The notes under the pieces are model-generated. The model did not search any database. It had not been told where the DNA came from and saw nothing but the letters and a program-made list of their open reading frames with translations. A DNA stretch of 64,000 nt from Paraburkholderia sp. Lineage in GTDB: Bacteria > Pseudomonadota > Gammaproteobacteria > Burkholderiales > Burkholderiaceae. Below, in pieces: positions 9,221 to 19,532 of the stretch. Position 1 is the first letter of the stretch. Each line of letters starts with the position of its first letter. The DNA is taken from the NCBI GenBank assembly GCA_004322045.1, contig SCRN01000023.1, positions 186,001-250,000 of the forward strand. The letters are read 5' to 3'. The position numbers and the translations under genes were made by a program.

Positions 9221-9406
9221 GGACGAGTGCGGGCGTTGGAGTAAGAACCGGTCTAAGGAGACGCCATTGTGCCGCGTCGCCGAACCCGCCACAAGCCAAG
9301 CGCCGCCGACTAGAACCCGTTCATGCCGATTCCAGGCGTACGCCGGCCCCACGAACGTCTCCTTTAACCCGCGGATCGTCCCCTCTGCGGCGGGCCGGCC
9401 GGCGGC

Positions 9407-11482
9407 TCAATGCAGTTGCCGGTAGATCTGCTCGGCTAGCGAGCGCGAAATGCCTTCGACGCTCGCCAGATCCTCCACGCTCGCCGCGACGACGCCGCGC
9501 AGCCCACCGAAGCGCACGAGCAGGCGCTGCCGCCGTTTCGCGCCGATGCCCTCGAGTTCTTCGAGCCGCGAGGTTTGGCGTGCCTTTGCGCGCTTCGCAC
9601 GCATCCCTGTGATCGCGAAGCGATGCGCTTCGTCGCGGATCTGCGCGACGAGCATCAGTGCGGCGCTTTCCTTGCCCAGCTCGAGCGCGGGGCGGCCATC
9701 GGCAAAGACGAGCGTTTCCAGGCCGACCTTGCGCCCCTCGCCTTTGGCGACGCCGACGAGCATCGAGTGATCGAGGCCCAGTTCGGTGAAAACCTGCCGG
9801 GCGACCTCGACCTGCCCTTTCCCACCGTCGATCAGCACGATGTTGGGCAATGCGCCCGCGGCCGCCGCCGGTTCGGCCGAATCGGCCGCCGTATCCGAAT
9901 CGGCGACGGCGTCCGGCTGCGGCTCGCTCTCCCGCGCGTCGGCATTGCTCGCGGCGAGTTCGATCAGCTTTTCATAGCGCCGCGTCAGCACTTGGCGCAT
10001 GGCGGCATAATCGTCACCCGGCGTAATGCCGGTGATGTTGTAGCGGCGATACTCGCCGGGCTGCATCTTGTGGTCGCGGTAGACGACGCACGACGCTTGG
10101 GTTGCTTCGCCCATCGTATGGCTGATGTCGAAGCATTCGATGCGTAAATGCGCGAGGTCGTCGCACTCCATGTTCAGCACATCGGCCAGTGCGCGCGTGC
10201 GCGCTTGCTGAGACCCGCGTTCGGATAACAGCCGCGTCAGCGCGAGCCGCGCATTTTGCTCGGCCATCGCCAGCCAGACGCGTCGCTGTCCTTGCGGCTG
10301 ACGCACGAAGCCGACTTTATGGCCGGCCTGCTCGGCAAGCAGATCGACGAGCTCGCGATTGGCGGGCGCGTGACTCACGACGAGCACAGGTGGAATTCGG
10401 TTGCCGAGATAGTGCTGGGCGATGAAAGCTTCGAGCACCTCCGTCTCGACGCCGGAATGGAGACGGTTCGCCGCCTCGTCCACCGTCAAGGCGCGCGCCG
10501 GCTGCGCCCCGCTCGCACGTTCCCCCTGCGCCCCGTCGTTACCGTCGGTCTCGCCTTCCCACGCCTCGTCCAAAGACGCTTCGTCGACTGCGAGCGCGCT
10601 TTCGAGATGGGCCGGGAAGTACGCTTTGTCGCCCAGATGCCGCCCGCCGCGCACCATGGCAAGATTCACGCAGACGCGCCCTCCTTGCGCCACGACAGCA
10701 AGAATGTCGACATCGCTGTCGCCCCCCACTTCGATCGCTTGCTGGTGCAGCACCGTGGAAAGCGAACTCATTTGATTGCGCACGGCGGCAGCCTGCTCGA
10801 ACTTCAGTTCGGCCGCGAACGCATGCATCTTGGTTTCGAGTTCCGACATCACCTCGCTCTGCCGCCCGAGCAAAAAGCGCGAAGCATTCGCCACATCGCG
10901 CGCGTAATCCTCCTCGCTGATCGCGCCCACGCAAGGCGCGGTGCATCGGCCGATCTGATGGAGCAGGCAGGGCCGCGTCCGATTGCTGAATACCGAGTCT
11001 TCGCAGGTGCGCAACTGAAACACGCGCTGCAATATCTGAATGCTTTCGCGTACGGCCCAAGCGCTCGGAAACGGCCCGAAGTACTGGTTCTTTTTGTCGA
11101 CCGCGCCACGGTAGTAAGCCATGCGCGGAAAGCGATGCCCCGTCAGCTTCAGATACGGGTACGACTTGTCGTCGCGAAACAGGATGTTGTAGCGCGGCGC
11201 CAGCGCTTTGATGAGATTGTTCTCGAGCAGCAGCGCCTCGGCTTCCGAGCGCGTCACCGTGGTCTCGATTCGCGCAATGCGCGTGATCATCATCGCGATG
11301 CGCGGCGACAGTTGCGTCTTCGTGAAGTAGCTCGACACGCGCTTTTTCAGATCGCGCGCCTTGCCGACATAGAGCACGCTGTCCTGCGCGTCGTAATAAC
11401 GGTACACGCCCGGCAGGTGCGGCAATTGAGCTAGGAGCTTCTTCGGTTCGAAAGGCGGCTTTGGAGCGTCGGAATCGGTCAT
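9407..11482 (-). CDS. uvrC: Excinuclease ABC subunit C
   Basis: Nuclease of nucleotide-excision repair, making both incisions around a UvrB-bound lesion. 691 residues. Order: N-terminal GIY-YIG nuclease ([12 protein letters not shown] ... [18 protein letters not shown], about 20-100), a UVR UvrB-binding helix pair ([20 protein letters not shown]), the RNase H-like endonuclease domain ([19 protein letters not shown]) and a C-terminal helix-hairpin-helix pair ([13 protein letters not shown] ... [13 protein letters not shown]). It is about 80 residues longer than the E. coli enzyme because of two Ala/Asp/Glu-rich inserts, one before the endonuclease half and one before IDGGKGQ. Start at ATG 11482; a TTG ten codons upstream is less likely. 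Divergent from earP. Confidence 0.95.
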   Translation of the reverse strand: MTDSDAPKPPFEPKKLLAQLPHLPGVYRYYDAQDSVLYVGKARDLKKRVSSYFTKTQLSPRIAMMITRIARIETTVTRSEAEALLLENNLIKALAPRYNILFRDDKSYPYLKLTGHRFPRMAYYRGAVDKKNQYFGPFPSAWAVRESIQILQRVFQLRTCEDSVFSNRTRPCLLHQIGRCTAPCVGAISEEDYARDVANASRFLLGRQSEVMSELETKMHAFAAELKFEQAAAVRNQMSSLSTVLHQQAIEVGGDSDVDILAVVAQGGRVCVNLAMVRGGRHLGDKAYFPAHLESALAVDEASLDEAWEGETDGNDGAQGERASGAQPARALTVDEAANRLHSGVETEVLEAFIAQHYLGNRIPPVLVVSHAPANRELVDLLAEQAGHKVGFVRQPQGQRRVWLAMAEQNARLALTRLLSERGSQQARTRALADVLNMECDDLAHLRIECFDISHTMGEATQASCVVYRDHKMQPGEYRRYNITGITPGDDYAAMRQVLTRRYEKLIELAASNADARESEPQPDAVADSDTAADSAEPAAAAGALPNIVLIDGGKGQVEVARQVFTELGLDHSMLVGVAKGEGRKVGLETLVFADGRPALELGKESAALMLVAQIRDEAHRFAITGMRAKRAKARQTSRLEELEGIGAKRRQRLLVRFGGLRGVVAASVEDLASVEGISRSLAEQIYRQLH

Positions 11483-11633
11483 GCGTATAGGGGGCGAAAC
11501 ACCGCACGGCAAGTGGCGGCGTGCTTTAGAATCGCCAGTTTAGACCATTTGCGCACCGGTTCGCGCCGTCCGGCGCATCCCGCTTCGCGCGGCTTCACGG
11601 TCTGCCCGCCCACCCTCGCTCGCTCACCACCCC

Positions 11634-12800
11634 ATGTGCCCCGCTCGCCCCGACACGATTGCCTGCGACCTGTTTTGCGCCGTCATCGACAATTTCGGCG
11701 ACGTCGGCGTATGTTGGCGCTTGGCGCGGCAGCTGGCAGCCGAGTATGGCTGGCAGATGCGCTTGTTCGTCGACGATCTGCATACCTTCGCGCGGCTTTG
11801 CCCCACGCTCGACGTCGGGCTCGCGCGGCAGCGCGTCGAGGGCATCGTCGTCGAACATTGGCATGAGCCCGCGCACGCGGGTGACCCGATCGCCGTGCCC
11901 GATATCGTGATCGAAGCCTTCGCCTGCGAGTTGCCGCCCGCCTACGTGGCGGCCATGGCCCGCCGCGCCCGGGCGCCGGTTTGGCTCAATCTCGAATATT
12001 TGAGCGCCGAAGACTGGGTGGCCGACTATCACCTGAAGCCATCGCCGCACCCGCGCTCTGCGCTCGACAAAACGTTCTTTTTCCCGGGCCTCGGCCCCGG
12101 CACGGGCGGCGTCGTGAAGGAACGCACGCTCGATGCCGAGCGCATCGCCTTCGAAACCTCCGAAGCCGCGCAAAGCGCCTGGTGGCGAGAAGCCACAGGA
12201 GCGCCGCGCCCCGAGCCGGTTGCGACCGTCATTTCGTTGTTTTCCTACGAAAACCCCGCCATCGACGGCTTATTGGAGCAGTGGCGCGATGGGGCCGAGC
12301 CGATCGTGCTGCTTGCGCCCGAAGGCCGCATCTCCGGCGCGCTCGCACGTTTTTTCGGCGTTTCACAGTTCGGCGCAGGGGCTCACGCCGAGCGCGGCAA
12401 CCTGCGCGCGCACGCGTTAGCCTTCCGGCCGCAGCCCGAGTTCGACCGGCTGCTTTGGGCGAGCGACGTCAACTTCGTGCGCGGCGAAGACTCCTTCGTC
12501 CGCGCTCAATGGGCGCACCGGCCCTTCGTCTGGCATATCTATCCGCAAGCCGACGCGGCGCATTTGCCCAAACTGGACGCAGCACTGTCGCACTATACGG
12601 CGACGCTGCCGGCGCCCGCGCGTGCGGCCGTTGGCCGCTTTTGGCATGCCTGGAACGGCGCCGGCACGCCCGAATGGAACGACTTCTGGCGCCATCGGCA
12701 AGTGCTTCGAGCGCGTGCCGATGAATGGGCGAAGGAACTCGCGTCCGTCGGGGATCTAGCCGCGAACCTAGCCGAATTCGCCCAATCTCAGTTAAAATAA
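11634..12800 (+). CDS. earP: EF-P arginine rhamnosyltransferase
   Basis: Inverting GT-B glycosyltransferase that transfers rhamnose from dTDP-rhamnose to Arg32 of elongation factor P, enabling EF-P to rescue ribosomes stalled at polyproline. 388 residues. The N-terminal CAVIDNFGDVGVCWRLAR segment carries the two conserved Asp residues (here Asp19 and Asp23), and the C-terminal region has SYENPAI and NFVRGEDSFVRAQW with the conserved Glu/Asp of the donor site. The next gene is efp, whose product has Arg at position 32, so enzyme and substrate are encoded side by side, 133 bases apart. The start at ATG 11634 has no clear Shine-Dalgarno sequence. Confidence 0.95.
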   Translation: MCPARPDTIACDLFCAVIDNFGDVGVCWRLARQLAAEYGWQMRLFVDDLHTFARLCPTLDVGLARQRVEGIVVEHWHEPAHAGDPIAVPDIVIEAFACELPPAYVAAMARRARAPVWLNLEYLSAEDWVADYHLKPSPHPRSALDKTFFFPGLGPGTGGVVKERTLDAERIAFETSEAAQSAWWREATGAPRPEPVATVISLFSYENPAIDGLLEQWRDGAEPIVLLAPEGRISGALARFFGVSQFGAGAHAERGNLRAHALAFRPQPEFDRLLWASDVNFVRGEDSFVRAQWAHRPFVWHIYPQADAAHLPKLDAALSHYTATLPAPARAAVGRFWHAWNGAGTPEWNDFWRHRQVLRARADEWAKELASVGDLAANLAEFAQSQLK

Positions 12801-12933
12801 GCGGTTATCCGACGGCGTAGCGCATTGAGTGAAGCATTGGGGAAACCTGTGCGATGCGGGACTGATTAAACGATCGATGTCGATGCCGTTGAGCAACAGA
12901 TCAACCACCTTATTCGCATAGGATCGTTTTTTT

Positions 12934-13491
12934 ATGAAGATTGCACAGGAACTGCGCACGGGCAACGTCGTGATGATCGGCAACGACGCCATGGTCGTGC
13001 TAAAGACCGAGTACAACAAATCGGGCCGTAACGCCGCCGTCGTCAAGATGAAGCTGAAGAACCTGCTGACTGGCGCAGGCATGGAATCGGTATACAAGGC
13101 GGACGACAAGTTCGACGTCGTCGTGCTCGATCGCAAGGAAGTCACGTATTCGTACTTCGCCGATCCCATGTACGTGTTCATGGACGCCGATTACAACCAG
13201 TTCGAAGTGGAAGCCGAGTTGATGGGCAATGCGCTCAACTATCTCCAAGACGGCATGCCCTGCGAAGTGGTGTTCTACAACGAGAAGGCCATTTCGGTCG
13301 AGTTGCCCACCACGCTCGTGCGCGAAATCACGTACACGGAACCGGCAGTGAAGGGCGATACGTCGTCGGGCAAGGTGCTCAAGACGGCGAAGCTCAACAC
13401 GGGCTTCGAACTGCAAGTTCCGCTGTTCTGCAATATTGGCGACAAGATCGAAATCGATACCCGCACCGACGAATACCGTAGCCGCGCATAA
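12934..13491 (+). CDS. efp: Translation elongation factor P (Arg32 type)
   Basis: 185 residues of three OB-like domains. It binds between the P and E sites and promotes peptide bond formation at consecutive prolines. The modification loop reads YNKSGRNAA with Arg at position 32, the rhamnosylated type, not the lysine type modified by EpmAB. The C-terminal [11 protein letters not shown] is typical. Start at ATG 12934, with AGGA about 11 bases upstream behind a run of seven T. Preceded by earP, followed by a strong intrinsic terminator. Confidence 0.98.
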   Translation: MKIAQELRTGNVVMIGNDAMVVLKTEYNKSGRNAAVVKMKLKNLLTGAGMESVYKADDKFDVVVLDRKEVTYSYFADPMYVFMDADYNQFEVEAELMGNALNYLQDGMPCEVVFYNEKAISVELPTTLVREITYTEPAVKGDTSSGKVLKTAKLNTGFELQVPLFCNIGDKIEIDTRTDEYRSRA

Positions 13492-13545
13492 CCGACTGAC
13501 CGCGTGCGGCCCTCTTTGGGCGCATACGGGACGTAATGCCGACTG

Positions 13546-13572
13546 AAAGCGCCCCACGGGCGCTTTTTTTTT
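13546..13572 (+). terminator. Intrinsic terminator after efp
   Basis: A 9-bp perfect stem AAAGCGCCC / GGGCGCTTT with a 3-base loop (13555-13557) runs directly into a tract of nine T. It lies 55 bases after the efp stop and closes the earP-efp unit. Confidence 0.92.
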
Positions 13573-13692
13573 CGTATGAGTAGTGTATGGTTAAGCAATC
13601 TTTACCGGTCGTTTTTGCACTGTAGCGCCACCGCCACTGCCGCTCTTGCCGAGTGACATCCCCAAGTACTTGTTCTATAAAGGAGAACGATC

Positions 13693-13708
13693 TGGCACGG
13701 GATATGCT
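13693..13708 (+). promoter_or_regulatory. Near-consensus sigma-54 (-24/-12) promoter
   Basis: TGGCACGGGATATGCT matches the RpoN consensus TGGCAC-R-N4-TTGCW at every fixed position but one (A for the first T of TTGC). GG and GC are correctly spaced. Transcription would start about 12 bases downstream, near 13720, some 90 bases before the response-regulator ATG at 13812. No enhancer site was recognised upstream. Confidence 0.7.
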
Positions 13709-13811
13709 CTACTTACGCCGCCTGTTCGCCGTCGAAAGGCGTTTCCCTTGCATGGCGTTTTTTGTATACGGCGCCGACGCTCTCTCGACTTATTGATTGA
13801 TTACGCCAGCC

Positions 13812-15192
13812 ATGCCACATGCCCTGATTGTCGAAGACGATCCCAATAGCTTGTCCGGTCTCAACGCTATCGTCGCCGCTGACGGCTTTTCCGTCGACAC
13901 CGCCGCCACGCTTGCCGAGGCACGCGCAGCGCTGACGCGCTTCATCCCCGATGTCGTGCTGATCGACCTGAATTTGCCCGACGGCAGCGGGCTCGAGCTG
14001 CTGCATAATTTGCCGGCTCAACCGGACGGCGTCGTCCCCGTCATCGTCATGACGGGCAACGCGACGGTCGAAAGCGCCATCGAAGGATTGCGCCACGGGA
14101 TTTGGGATTATCTGCTCAAGCCCGTCAATATTCCGCGTTTGCGCAGCTTGCTTGCGCGCATCCCCCGCCCGTACGAGTTGACCGAGGAAGTGCAAGCGCT
14201 GCGCACGACGTTGCGCCGGTTGGGCCGCTTCGGGCCAATGATCGGCCGCAGCAATGCGATTCAACATGTCTACGATTCCATCGAGCGCCTTGCGCCCACC
14301 GAGTCCGCCGTGCTGATCTGTGGCGAAGCCGGCACGGGCAAGGAAGTCGCGGCACGCACGCTGCATGAAATGAGCCGCCGCCGCAAAGGTCCGTTCGTGG
14401 TGTTCGACTGCCGTGCGTTCGCCCGAGATCCCGCTAGCGAGCGGGGGCTCGACAGCATGCTGTTCGAGCCAGGAAAGCGCGATCCCCGCGATCGAGCGAC
14501 GCGAGCCGGGCCTGTTCGAGCAAGCGGCGGGCGGCACGCTCTTCTTGGATGAAATCGCGGAGCTACCGTTGCCGCAGCAAGAAGCGCTACTGCGCGCGCT
14601 CGATTCGCAAACGTACATGCGCGTGGGCGGCAGCAATCAAGTCAGCGTCGATTGCCGCATCGTCGCAGCCTCACGCAAGCCCGCCCGCGACGCAGTCGCG
14701 CAGGGTCTCTTGCGCGAGGACTTATGGTTGCGCCTTGACGCGGCGTCGCTCGCGCTGCCGCCACTGCGCGAGCGCGACGACGATGCCGTGCTGATTGCAG
14801 AGGCGCTCGTCGACGAACTCAACCGTGAAATCAACGCGAGCGGGCTCGCCACGGTGAACAAACGCATCGGGCCGAACCTCGTGCGCGAGTGCCTAACCTA
14901 CGATTGGCCCGGCAACGTGCGCGAGTTGCACGAGCGCGTGCGACGCGCTTATAACGCATCGGGCGAAATCGTCGATTCACTGCGCGCCGACGAGACCAAC
15001 GGATCGACGGGGCGGCGTTTGAACGGAGGCAGTGTGCAAGTTACCGTCGGCACGCCGCTGTCCGACGTAGAAGACTTGTTGATTCGTGCGACGCTCGACG
15101 CCGTGGGCGGCACGCGTCACCGCGCCGCCACGCTGCTCGGCATTAGTCCGAAGACGCTCTACAACAAGCTGCAGCGGATGAAGATGGCGTGA
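13812..15192 (+). pseudogene. NtrC-like response regulator, frameshifted in the AAA+ domain
   Basis: Receiver + AAA+ + Fis-type HTH regulator whose frame breaks once. The first frame gives the receiver (LIVEDD at 5-10, phospho-acceptor Asp52 in VVLIDLNLPD, TGNA, the LLKPVN lysine) and Walker A GEAGTGKE. The second gives Walker B GTLFLDEIAEL, the sensor region YDWPGNVREL and the HTH TRHRAATLLGISPKTLYNKL. The switch is one base near the CCCC run at 14484-14487: removing one C yields SMLFEPGKRDPAIERREPGLFEQ and restores a 459-residue product; a 2-base loss nearby is the alternative. In the expected place the GAFTGA sigma-54-contact motif is missing. No histidine kinase is adjacent. It could be a sequencing error, a real inactivation, or a variable C-tract. 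Confidence 0.8.
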
Positions 15193-15337
15193 CTCCGGGC
15201 AAGGGCGAGGGCGCGACGCGGGCAGCCGCCACGCCCGCGCCTCTTCGAACGTCTTGCGAACTCGGGGCCACGCCCAGCGCATCACGGCGTACATGGCGCT
15301 TGTCGGCAGGCCCTACCCCCTGCTACCTACCCCCAAG

Positions 15338-16366
15338 CTAGCCCAAAGTCGCGCGCAGCAGGGCCAGGGCGTCTCGATACGCAGGCCGGTCGGCCAATTT
15401 GCGCCAGCTCGGCGCAGCGCCGCGCGGGCGCAATTGCTTGATCCTGCGCACGCTTTCTTTCGACGGCGTATATCGCAATTCGTCGAGCACCACTTCTGCG
15501 GCGTCGGGCTGATTGCAGATGAGCACCATATCGCAACCGGCCTGCAGCGCGGCCTGCGCCGCTTGCGTCAACGTGCCGCCCGCCCGCGCCGCCTCCATCG
15601 ACAGGTCGTCGCTGAAAATCGCGCCGGTGAAACCCAATTTGCCGCGCAAGATGTCTTGGAGCCAGATGCGTGAGAACCCCGCCGGCTTGGCATCGACTTT
15701 CGAGTAAATCACATGCGCCGGAATGACGGATGCGAGTGCCATGCCGAGCCAGTCATAGGGCATGACGTCCTCGCGCAGAATGACGTCTAGGTCGCGCTCG
15801 TCCACCGGCAGCGCGACGTGCGAATCCGCCGCAGCGAACCCATGACCCGGAAAGTGCTTGCCGCAGTTGCTCATGCCGGCCAGCGCCAAGCCATGGTTCA
15901 AGCTCTTGGTGAGCAGCGTGACCACACGCGGGTCGCGGTGGAAGGCGCGATCGCCTATCACGGCCGAGCGCCCGTAATCGAGATCGAGCACGGGCGTGAA
16001 ACTCAGGTCCACCCCGCACGCACGCAATTGCGCGGCAAGCACGTAGCCCGTCGCCGTGGCGACCTTGGTCGCCAACAGCACGTCGCGGTCCCATAGCTCG
16101 CCAAGGCGCCGCATCGCCGGCAGCACGGTGAAACCATCGGTGCGAAAGCGCTGCACGCGCCCGCCCTCGTGATCCACGGCGATCAGCAGATCGTCGCGCA
16201 CATCGCGAATGGCATCGGTCAGCGCGATCAGTTGCCCGCGGCTCTCGTAGTGGCGCGCGAACAAAATAACGCCGCCCGTCATCGGGTGCGATAGGCGACG
16301 TAGGTCGTCGTCAGTGAGCACAGGCCCCTTGACGTCGAGCATCACCGGTCCGGGAGAATTTTTCAT
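15338..16366 (-). CDS. nagZ: Beta-N-acetylhexosaminidase (peptidoglycan recycling)
   Basis: Cytosolic GH3 glycosidase removing GlcNAc from GlcNAc-anhydroMurNAc peptides imported during wall recycling; its products influence AmpC induction in many Gram-negatives. 342 residues. Signatures are AVDHEGGRVQRF (about 63-74), GKHFPGHG with the catalytic-loop His, and FSDDLSMEAA carrying the nucleophile Asp. The start at 16366 (MKNSPGPVMLDVKGP) is chosen because the upstream in-frame extension is Arg/Pro-rich without family character. Last gene of the long minus-strand series, 79 bases after acpS and convergent with the broken response regulator. Confidence 0.95.
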   Translation of the reverse strand: MKNSPGPVMLDVKGPVLTDDDLRRLSHPMTGGVILFARHYESRGQLIALTDAIRDVRDDLLIAVDHEGGRVQRFRTDGFTVLPAMRRLGELWDRDVLLATKVATATGYVLAAQLRACGVDLSFTPVLDLDYGRSAVIGDRAFHRDPRVVTLLTKSLNHGLALAGMSNCGKHFPGHGFAAADSHVALPVDERDLDVILREDVMPYDWLGMALASVIPAHVIYSKVDAKPAGFSRIWLQDILRGKLGFTGAIFSDDLSMEAARAGGTLTQAAQAALQAGCDMVLICNQPDAAEVVLDELRYTPSKESVRRIKQLRPRGAAPSWRKLADRPAYRDALALLRATLG

Positions 16367-16445
16367 CGAAGAATGGGAGAAGAAAAGACGAGGTATCGAG
16401 GGGCCGAATGCGCGGCGCCCACCGCTCTGGGTGAGGCCTGCTCGG

Positions 16446-16859
16446 TTAGGTTGCGGGCGTCGCCGCCTCGGCTTCGGCGACAACGAACGCCACGGCGTAA
16501 TCGCGCTCGTCGGTGATGCTCACGCGGGCCGTGATACCGCGCGCCGCGAGCCATTCGGCTAGTTCACCGGAGGCCTTCACCACGGGCTTTCCGCTCGCCT
16601 CGTTCAGCGTTTGCAGCGCACGCCAGGTCATCGGCCAATGCATCCCTAGCCCGATCGCCTTGGAGAACGCTTCCTTGGCCGAAAAACGCGTCGCCAGAAA
16701 AGCGAGACCGCGCGCCTGCGAGCGCGCGTTACGCGCATGGTAGACGCGCAGCTCGTCCGGGCCGAGCACCTTCTCGGCGAAGCGCCCGTTCGTGCGCGAC
16801 ATCACCGCCGCGACGCGACTGACCTGAACGATGTCAGTGCCGATACCGTAGATCGCCAT
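16446..16859 (-). CDS. acpS: Holo-[acyl-carrier-protein] synthase
   Basis: Transfers 4'-phosphopantetheine from CoA to the ACP serine; its substrate AcpP is encoded in the same series (29946-30185). 137 residues starting [11 protein letters not shown], with the Mg-binding GTDIV motif and the second conserved block [15 protein letters not shown]. The start at 16859 fits the family and lies 17 bases after the pdxJ stop, so co-transcription is likely. The frame stays open far upstream through pdxJ, but that part is only pdxJ read out of frame. Confidence 0.95.
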   Translation of the reverse strand: MAIYGIGTDIVQVSRVAAVMSRTNGRFAEKVLGPDELRVYHARNARSQARGLAFLATRFSAKEAFSKAIGLGMHWPMTWRALQTLNEASGKPVVKASGELAEWLAARGITARVSITDERDYAVAFVVAEAEAATPAT

Positions 16860-16876
16860 GCGTTTGCCGTCGGTGG

Positions 16877-17641
16877 TCAGTGCATCGCGCCAAGACGCGC
16901 GGCCACCATGATGGCCTTCATCTCGCGCACCGCGTTTTCCCATCCCGCAAAGATCGCTTGCGCGACGATCGCATGGCCGATGTTCAATTCGACGATGCCC
17001 TCGATGGCTGCGATCTGCTGCACGTTCGTGTAGTGCAGCCCGTGGCCGGCGTTGACCTTCAGGCCGAGCGACACGCCCAATTGCACGCCGCGCACGACGC
17101 GCTCGTACTCGCGCTGCTGCTCGGCTTCGTCGTGCGCATCGGCGTAGCGCCCCGTGTGCAGTTCGATGACGGGCGCGCCCGCTTCGTGCGCCGCACGAAT
17201 CTGCGCCTCGTCGGCATCGATAAAGAGCGATACGCGCGAACCAGCATCGGCCAGTTGCCGGCAAGCGGCGCGGACGGCTTCGAAGTGGGCCGTCACGTCC
17301 AGCCCGCCTTCGGTCGTCAGTTCCGCGCGCTTTTCCGGCACGAGGCAAATATCGTGGGGCTGCACCTCGCAGGCGATATCGAGCATTTCCGGAGTGACCG
17401 CACACTCGAGGTTCATCCGCGTGGACAGTTGCGTGCGCAGCGAGCGCACGTCGGCGTCGACGATATGACGGCGGTCTTCGCGCAAATGCAGCGTGATCGC
17501 GTCGGCGCCAGCCGCCTCGGCGGCGAGCGCAGCACGGATCGGATCGGGGTAGCGCGTGCCGCGCACGTTGCGCAAGGTGGCGACGTGGTCGATATTGACG
17601 CCGAGGTCGATGACGGTCGGCGACGTCAAAAAGAAGCTCAT
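16877..17641 (-). CDS. pdxJ: Pyridoxine 5'-phosphate synthase
   Basis: TIM-barrel enzyme of the DXP-dependent vitamin B6 route that condenses 1-deoxyxylulose-5-phosphate with 3-amino-2-oxopropyl phosphate. 254 residues. Family blocks are [29 protein letters not shown] (catalytic Glu/His region), ECAVTPEML and [11 protein letters not shown] near the C-terminus. Its ATG overlaps the recO stop in an ATGA (17638-17641), suggesting translational coupling. Confidence 0.96.
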   Translation of the reverse strand: MSFFLTSPTVIDLGVNIDHVATLRNVRGTRYPDPIRAALAAEAAGADAITLHLREDRRHIVDADVRSLRTQLSTRMNLECAVTPEMLDIACEVQPHDICLVPEKRAELTTEGGLDVTAHFEAVRAACRQLADAGSRVSLFIDADEAQIRAAHEAGAPVIELHTGRYADAHDEAEQQREYERVVRGVQLGVSLGLKVNAGHGLHYTNVQQIAAIEGIVELNIGHAIVAQAIFAGWENAVREMKAIMVAARLGAMH

Positions 17642-18579
17642 AGGTTCTGCAGATCGAGAAGAATTTGGCGAGTGGCGAGCGGCACCCCGCCAAGATAAGT
17701 GTTGAGCAGGAAGCGCATCAGCGTTTTGCTTTGCGCGACGGTCTGGGCACGATGGTAATCGTCCCGCTCCATGTCGAGCAACGTCTGCCCCGATATGACC
17801 GGCCAGTGCGCAGGCAACTCGCTCGCGGCCTCGCGCACACCGCGCTCGGGATCGAACACATAGCGGCCCTCGGGCGTCACCGGTTTGCGCGCCACGGTGC
17901 GATCGAGCGCCATGGCGTAGCCCGTCTCGCGCAGCAGCACCCGCTCGAACGAACGCAGGACCTGCACGGGCGGCTCATCGTGCGCGAGCCGCGTGAGCGT
18001 GACGACGTAGTGATGAAATAGCTGCGGATGGGCGTCTTCGCGCGCGCAAAACTTCACGAGCAATTCATTGACGTAAAAGCCGCAAAGCAGCGCATCGCCC
18101 GTCAACGGCAGCATGCCGCCGACCCACTCGGCGCCGGTCAACGTGCGCATCTCCGATTTGCCCGACCACGACATCGACAACGGCTGAAACGTCTGCAACA
18201 CTCCGCGCAACGCCGAGTGCGGGCGCTTCGCACCTTTCGCGACGAGCGCCAGGCGGCCGTGATCGCGGGAGAAGACGTCGATGACGAGGCTCGTTTCGCG
18301 ATAAGCGTAACTGTGAAGAACGAAGGCCGGCTGCTCCGCAATGCGATGCGACGGCTCGCGGGCGGCGCGGCGCTCCGGCGCCGGCATGCCCTCCTCGCCC
18401 ACGTTCCCTTCCGCTCGACGCGTGCGTCGAAGCGCCTTCTCACCAGGCGCCGTCGAAGTCGATCGTGCCGGGACGGCGCGGCGCTTGGCCGCACCGTGCC
18501 GATCGGCGTCTTCGTCGGTTTCGTCGTCGGCGCGGTGAAGCGTCACCGCCTCGTCGCGGATCCCGTCATTCGTACCCAT
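17638..18579 (-). CDS. recO: DNA repair protein RecO, with N-terminal extension
   Basis: OB-fold protein of the RecFOR pathway that helps load RecA on SSB-coated gaps. The recognisable protein starts near [39 protein letters not shown], preceded by about 80 polar residues rich in Asp, Arg and Ala. Starts at ATG 18579 ([12 protein letters not shown]) or GTG 18585 overlap the end of era by 14 or 20 bases; an internal ATG at 18387 would remove most of the extension. Such extensions are common in Burkholderiaceae RecO, so the long form is kept (313 aa). The zinc-finger cysteines of some RecO proteins are not evident. Stop overlaps the pdxJ start. Confidence 0.9.
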   Translation of the reverse strand: MGTNDGIRDEAVTLHRADDETDEDADRHGAAKRRAVPARSTSTAPGEKALRRTRRAEGNVGEEGMPAPERRAAREPSHRIAEQPAFVLHSYAYRETSLVIDVFSRDHGRLALVAKGAKRPHSALRGVLQTFQPLSMSWSGKSEMRTLTGAEWVGGMLPLTGDALLCGFYVNELLVKFCAREDAHPQLFHHYVVTLTRLAHDEPPVQVLRSFERVLLRETGYAMALDRTVARKPVTPEGRYVFDPERGVREAASELPAHWPVISGQTLLDMERDDYHRAQTVAQSKTLMRFLLNTYLGGVPLATRQILLDLQNL

Positions 18580-19468
18580 AGGCACGCAGCCCGGCTTCGT
18601 TGTCGGCCCAGCCGCTCTTCACTTTGATGAAGGTTTCGAGATAAACCGGACCGTCGAAGAGCTTCTCCATATCGAGGCGCGCTTCGGTGCTGATCTGTTT
18701 GAGCTTGGCGCCCTTGTGGCCGATGATCATCGCCTTGTGGGCGTCCCGCTCGACGAGGATCGTTGCGAAGACGCGGCGCAGGCGCCCTTCCGTTTCGAAC
18801 TTGTCGATGAGCACCGTGCTCGTGTACGGCAATTCATCGCCGGTCCAGCGAAACACCTTCTCGCGCAGGATCTCGGCGGCGAGGAACCGCTCGCTGCGGT
18901 CGGTCAGATCGTCTTCGCCATAAATGGGCGCGCCCTCGGGCAGATACGGCTTCACGGTCTCGAGCAAATGTTTGACGTCTTCGACACGCTTGGCCGAAAG
19001 CGGCACGATCTCCTTGAACTCGCGCAACGTGCCCATGCGCTGCAAGAACGGATAGAGGGTCTTTTTGTCGCTGACCCGATCGAGCTTGTTGACGATGAGC
19101 AGCAGCGGCGCCGAGGGCGGAACCAAATCGAGCACCTTCTGATCGTCGGGGCCGAAGCGCCCGGCTTCGATCACGAACAGCACGGCGTCGACGGCCGTCA
19201 GCGTCGAAGTGACGGCGCGATTCAACGAGCGGTTGAGTGCGCCGCTATGCTGGGTTTGGAAGCCCGGCGTATCGACGAAGATGAACTGGGCATCCTCGAA
19301 CGTGTGGATCCCCGTAATGCGATGACGCGTCGTCTGCGCCTTACGCGAGGTGATGCTGATCTTCTGACCGACGAGCGCATTCATCAACGTCGATTTGCCG
19401 ACGTTGGGGCGGCCGACGATGGCGACCATGCCGCAGCGAAAGCCGGAGGAAGTGGGGGTATCGATCAT
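18566..19468 (-). CDS. era: GTPase Era
   Basis: Essential GTPase for 30S maturation that binds the 3' end of 16S rRNA. 300 residues: G1 GRPNVGKS (19-26), G2/G3 with DTPGFQT, G4 NKLD, and a C-terminal KH domain with [14 protein letters not shown]. The start at 19468 ([13 protein letters not shown]) gives the normal length; the upstream in-frame stretch is not conserved-looking. It lies 64 bases downstream of rnc, the frequent rnc-era pairing, and overlaps recO. Confidence 0.97.
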   Translation of the reverse strand: MIDTPTSSGFRCGMVAIVGRPNVGKSTLMNALVGQKISITSRKAQTTRHRITGIHTFEDAQFIFVDTPGFQTQHSGALNRSLNRAVTSTLTAVDAVLFVIEAGRFGPDDQKVLDLVPPSAPLLLIVNKLDRVSDKKTLYPFLQRMGTLREFKEIVPLSAKRVEDVKHLLETVKPYLPEGAPIYGEDDLTDRSERFLAAEILREKVFRWTGDELPYTSTVLIDKFETEGRLRRVFATILVERDAHKAMIIGHKGAKLKQISTEARLDMEKLFDGPVYLETFIKVKSGWADNEAGLRAYGYE

Positions 19469-19532
19469 GCGGGACTGGCGGTTCGGGAAGAGGTGGCGCG
19501 GCGCACGCGCGGCGCCGGGGACGCTAAAGAGC

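Larger units (their letters stand above)
13492..13811. other. 320-base intergenic region between efp and the response regulator
   Basis: Holds the efp terminator (13546-13572) and the sigma-54-type promoter (13693-13708). A short open frame through 13646-13849 overlaps both the promoter and the regulator start and shows no protein-like features, so it is not called. No other feature seen. Confidence 0.7.

Noticed and set aside
13646-13849. 67-residue open frame ahead of the response regulator
   Set aside because: It overlaps the sigma-54 promoter and the true start of the regulator, and has no protein-like pattern.
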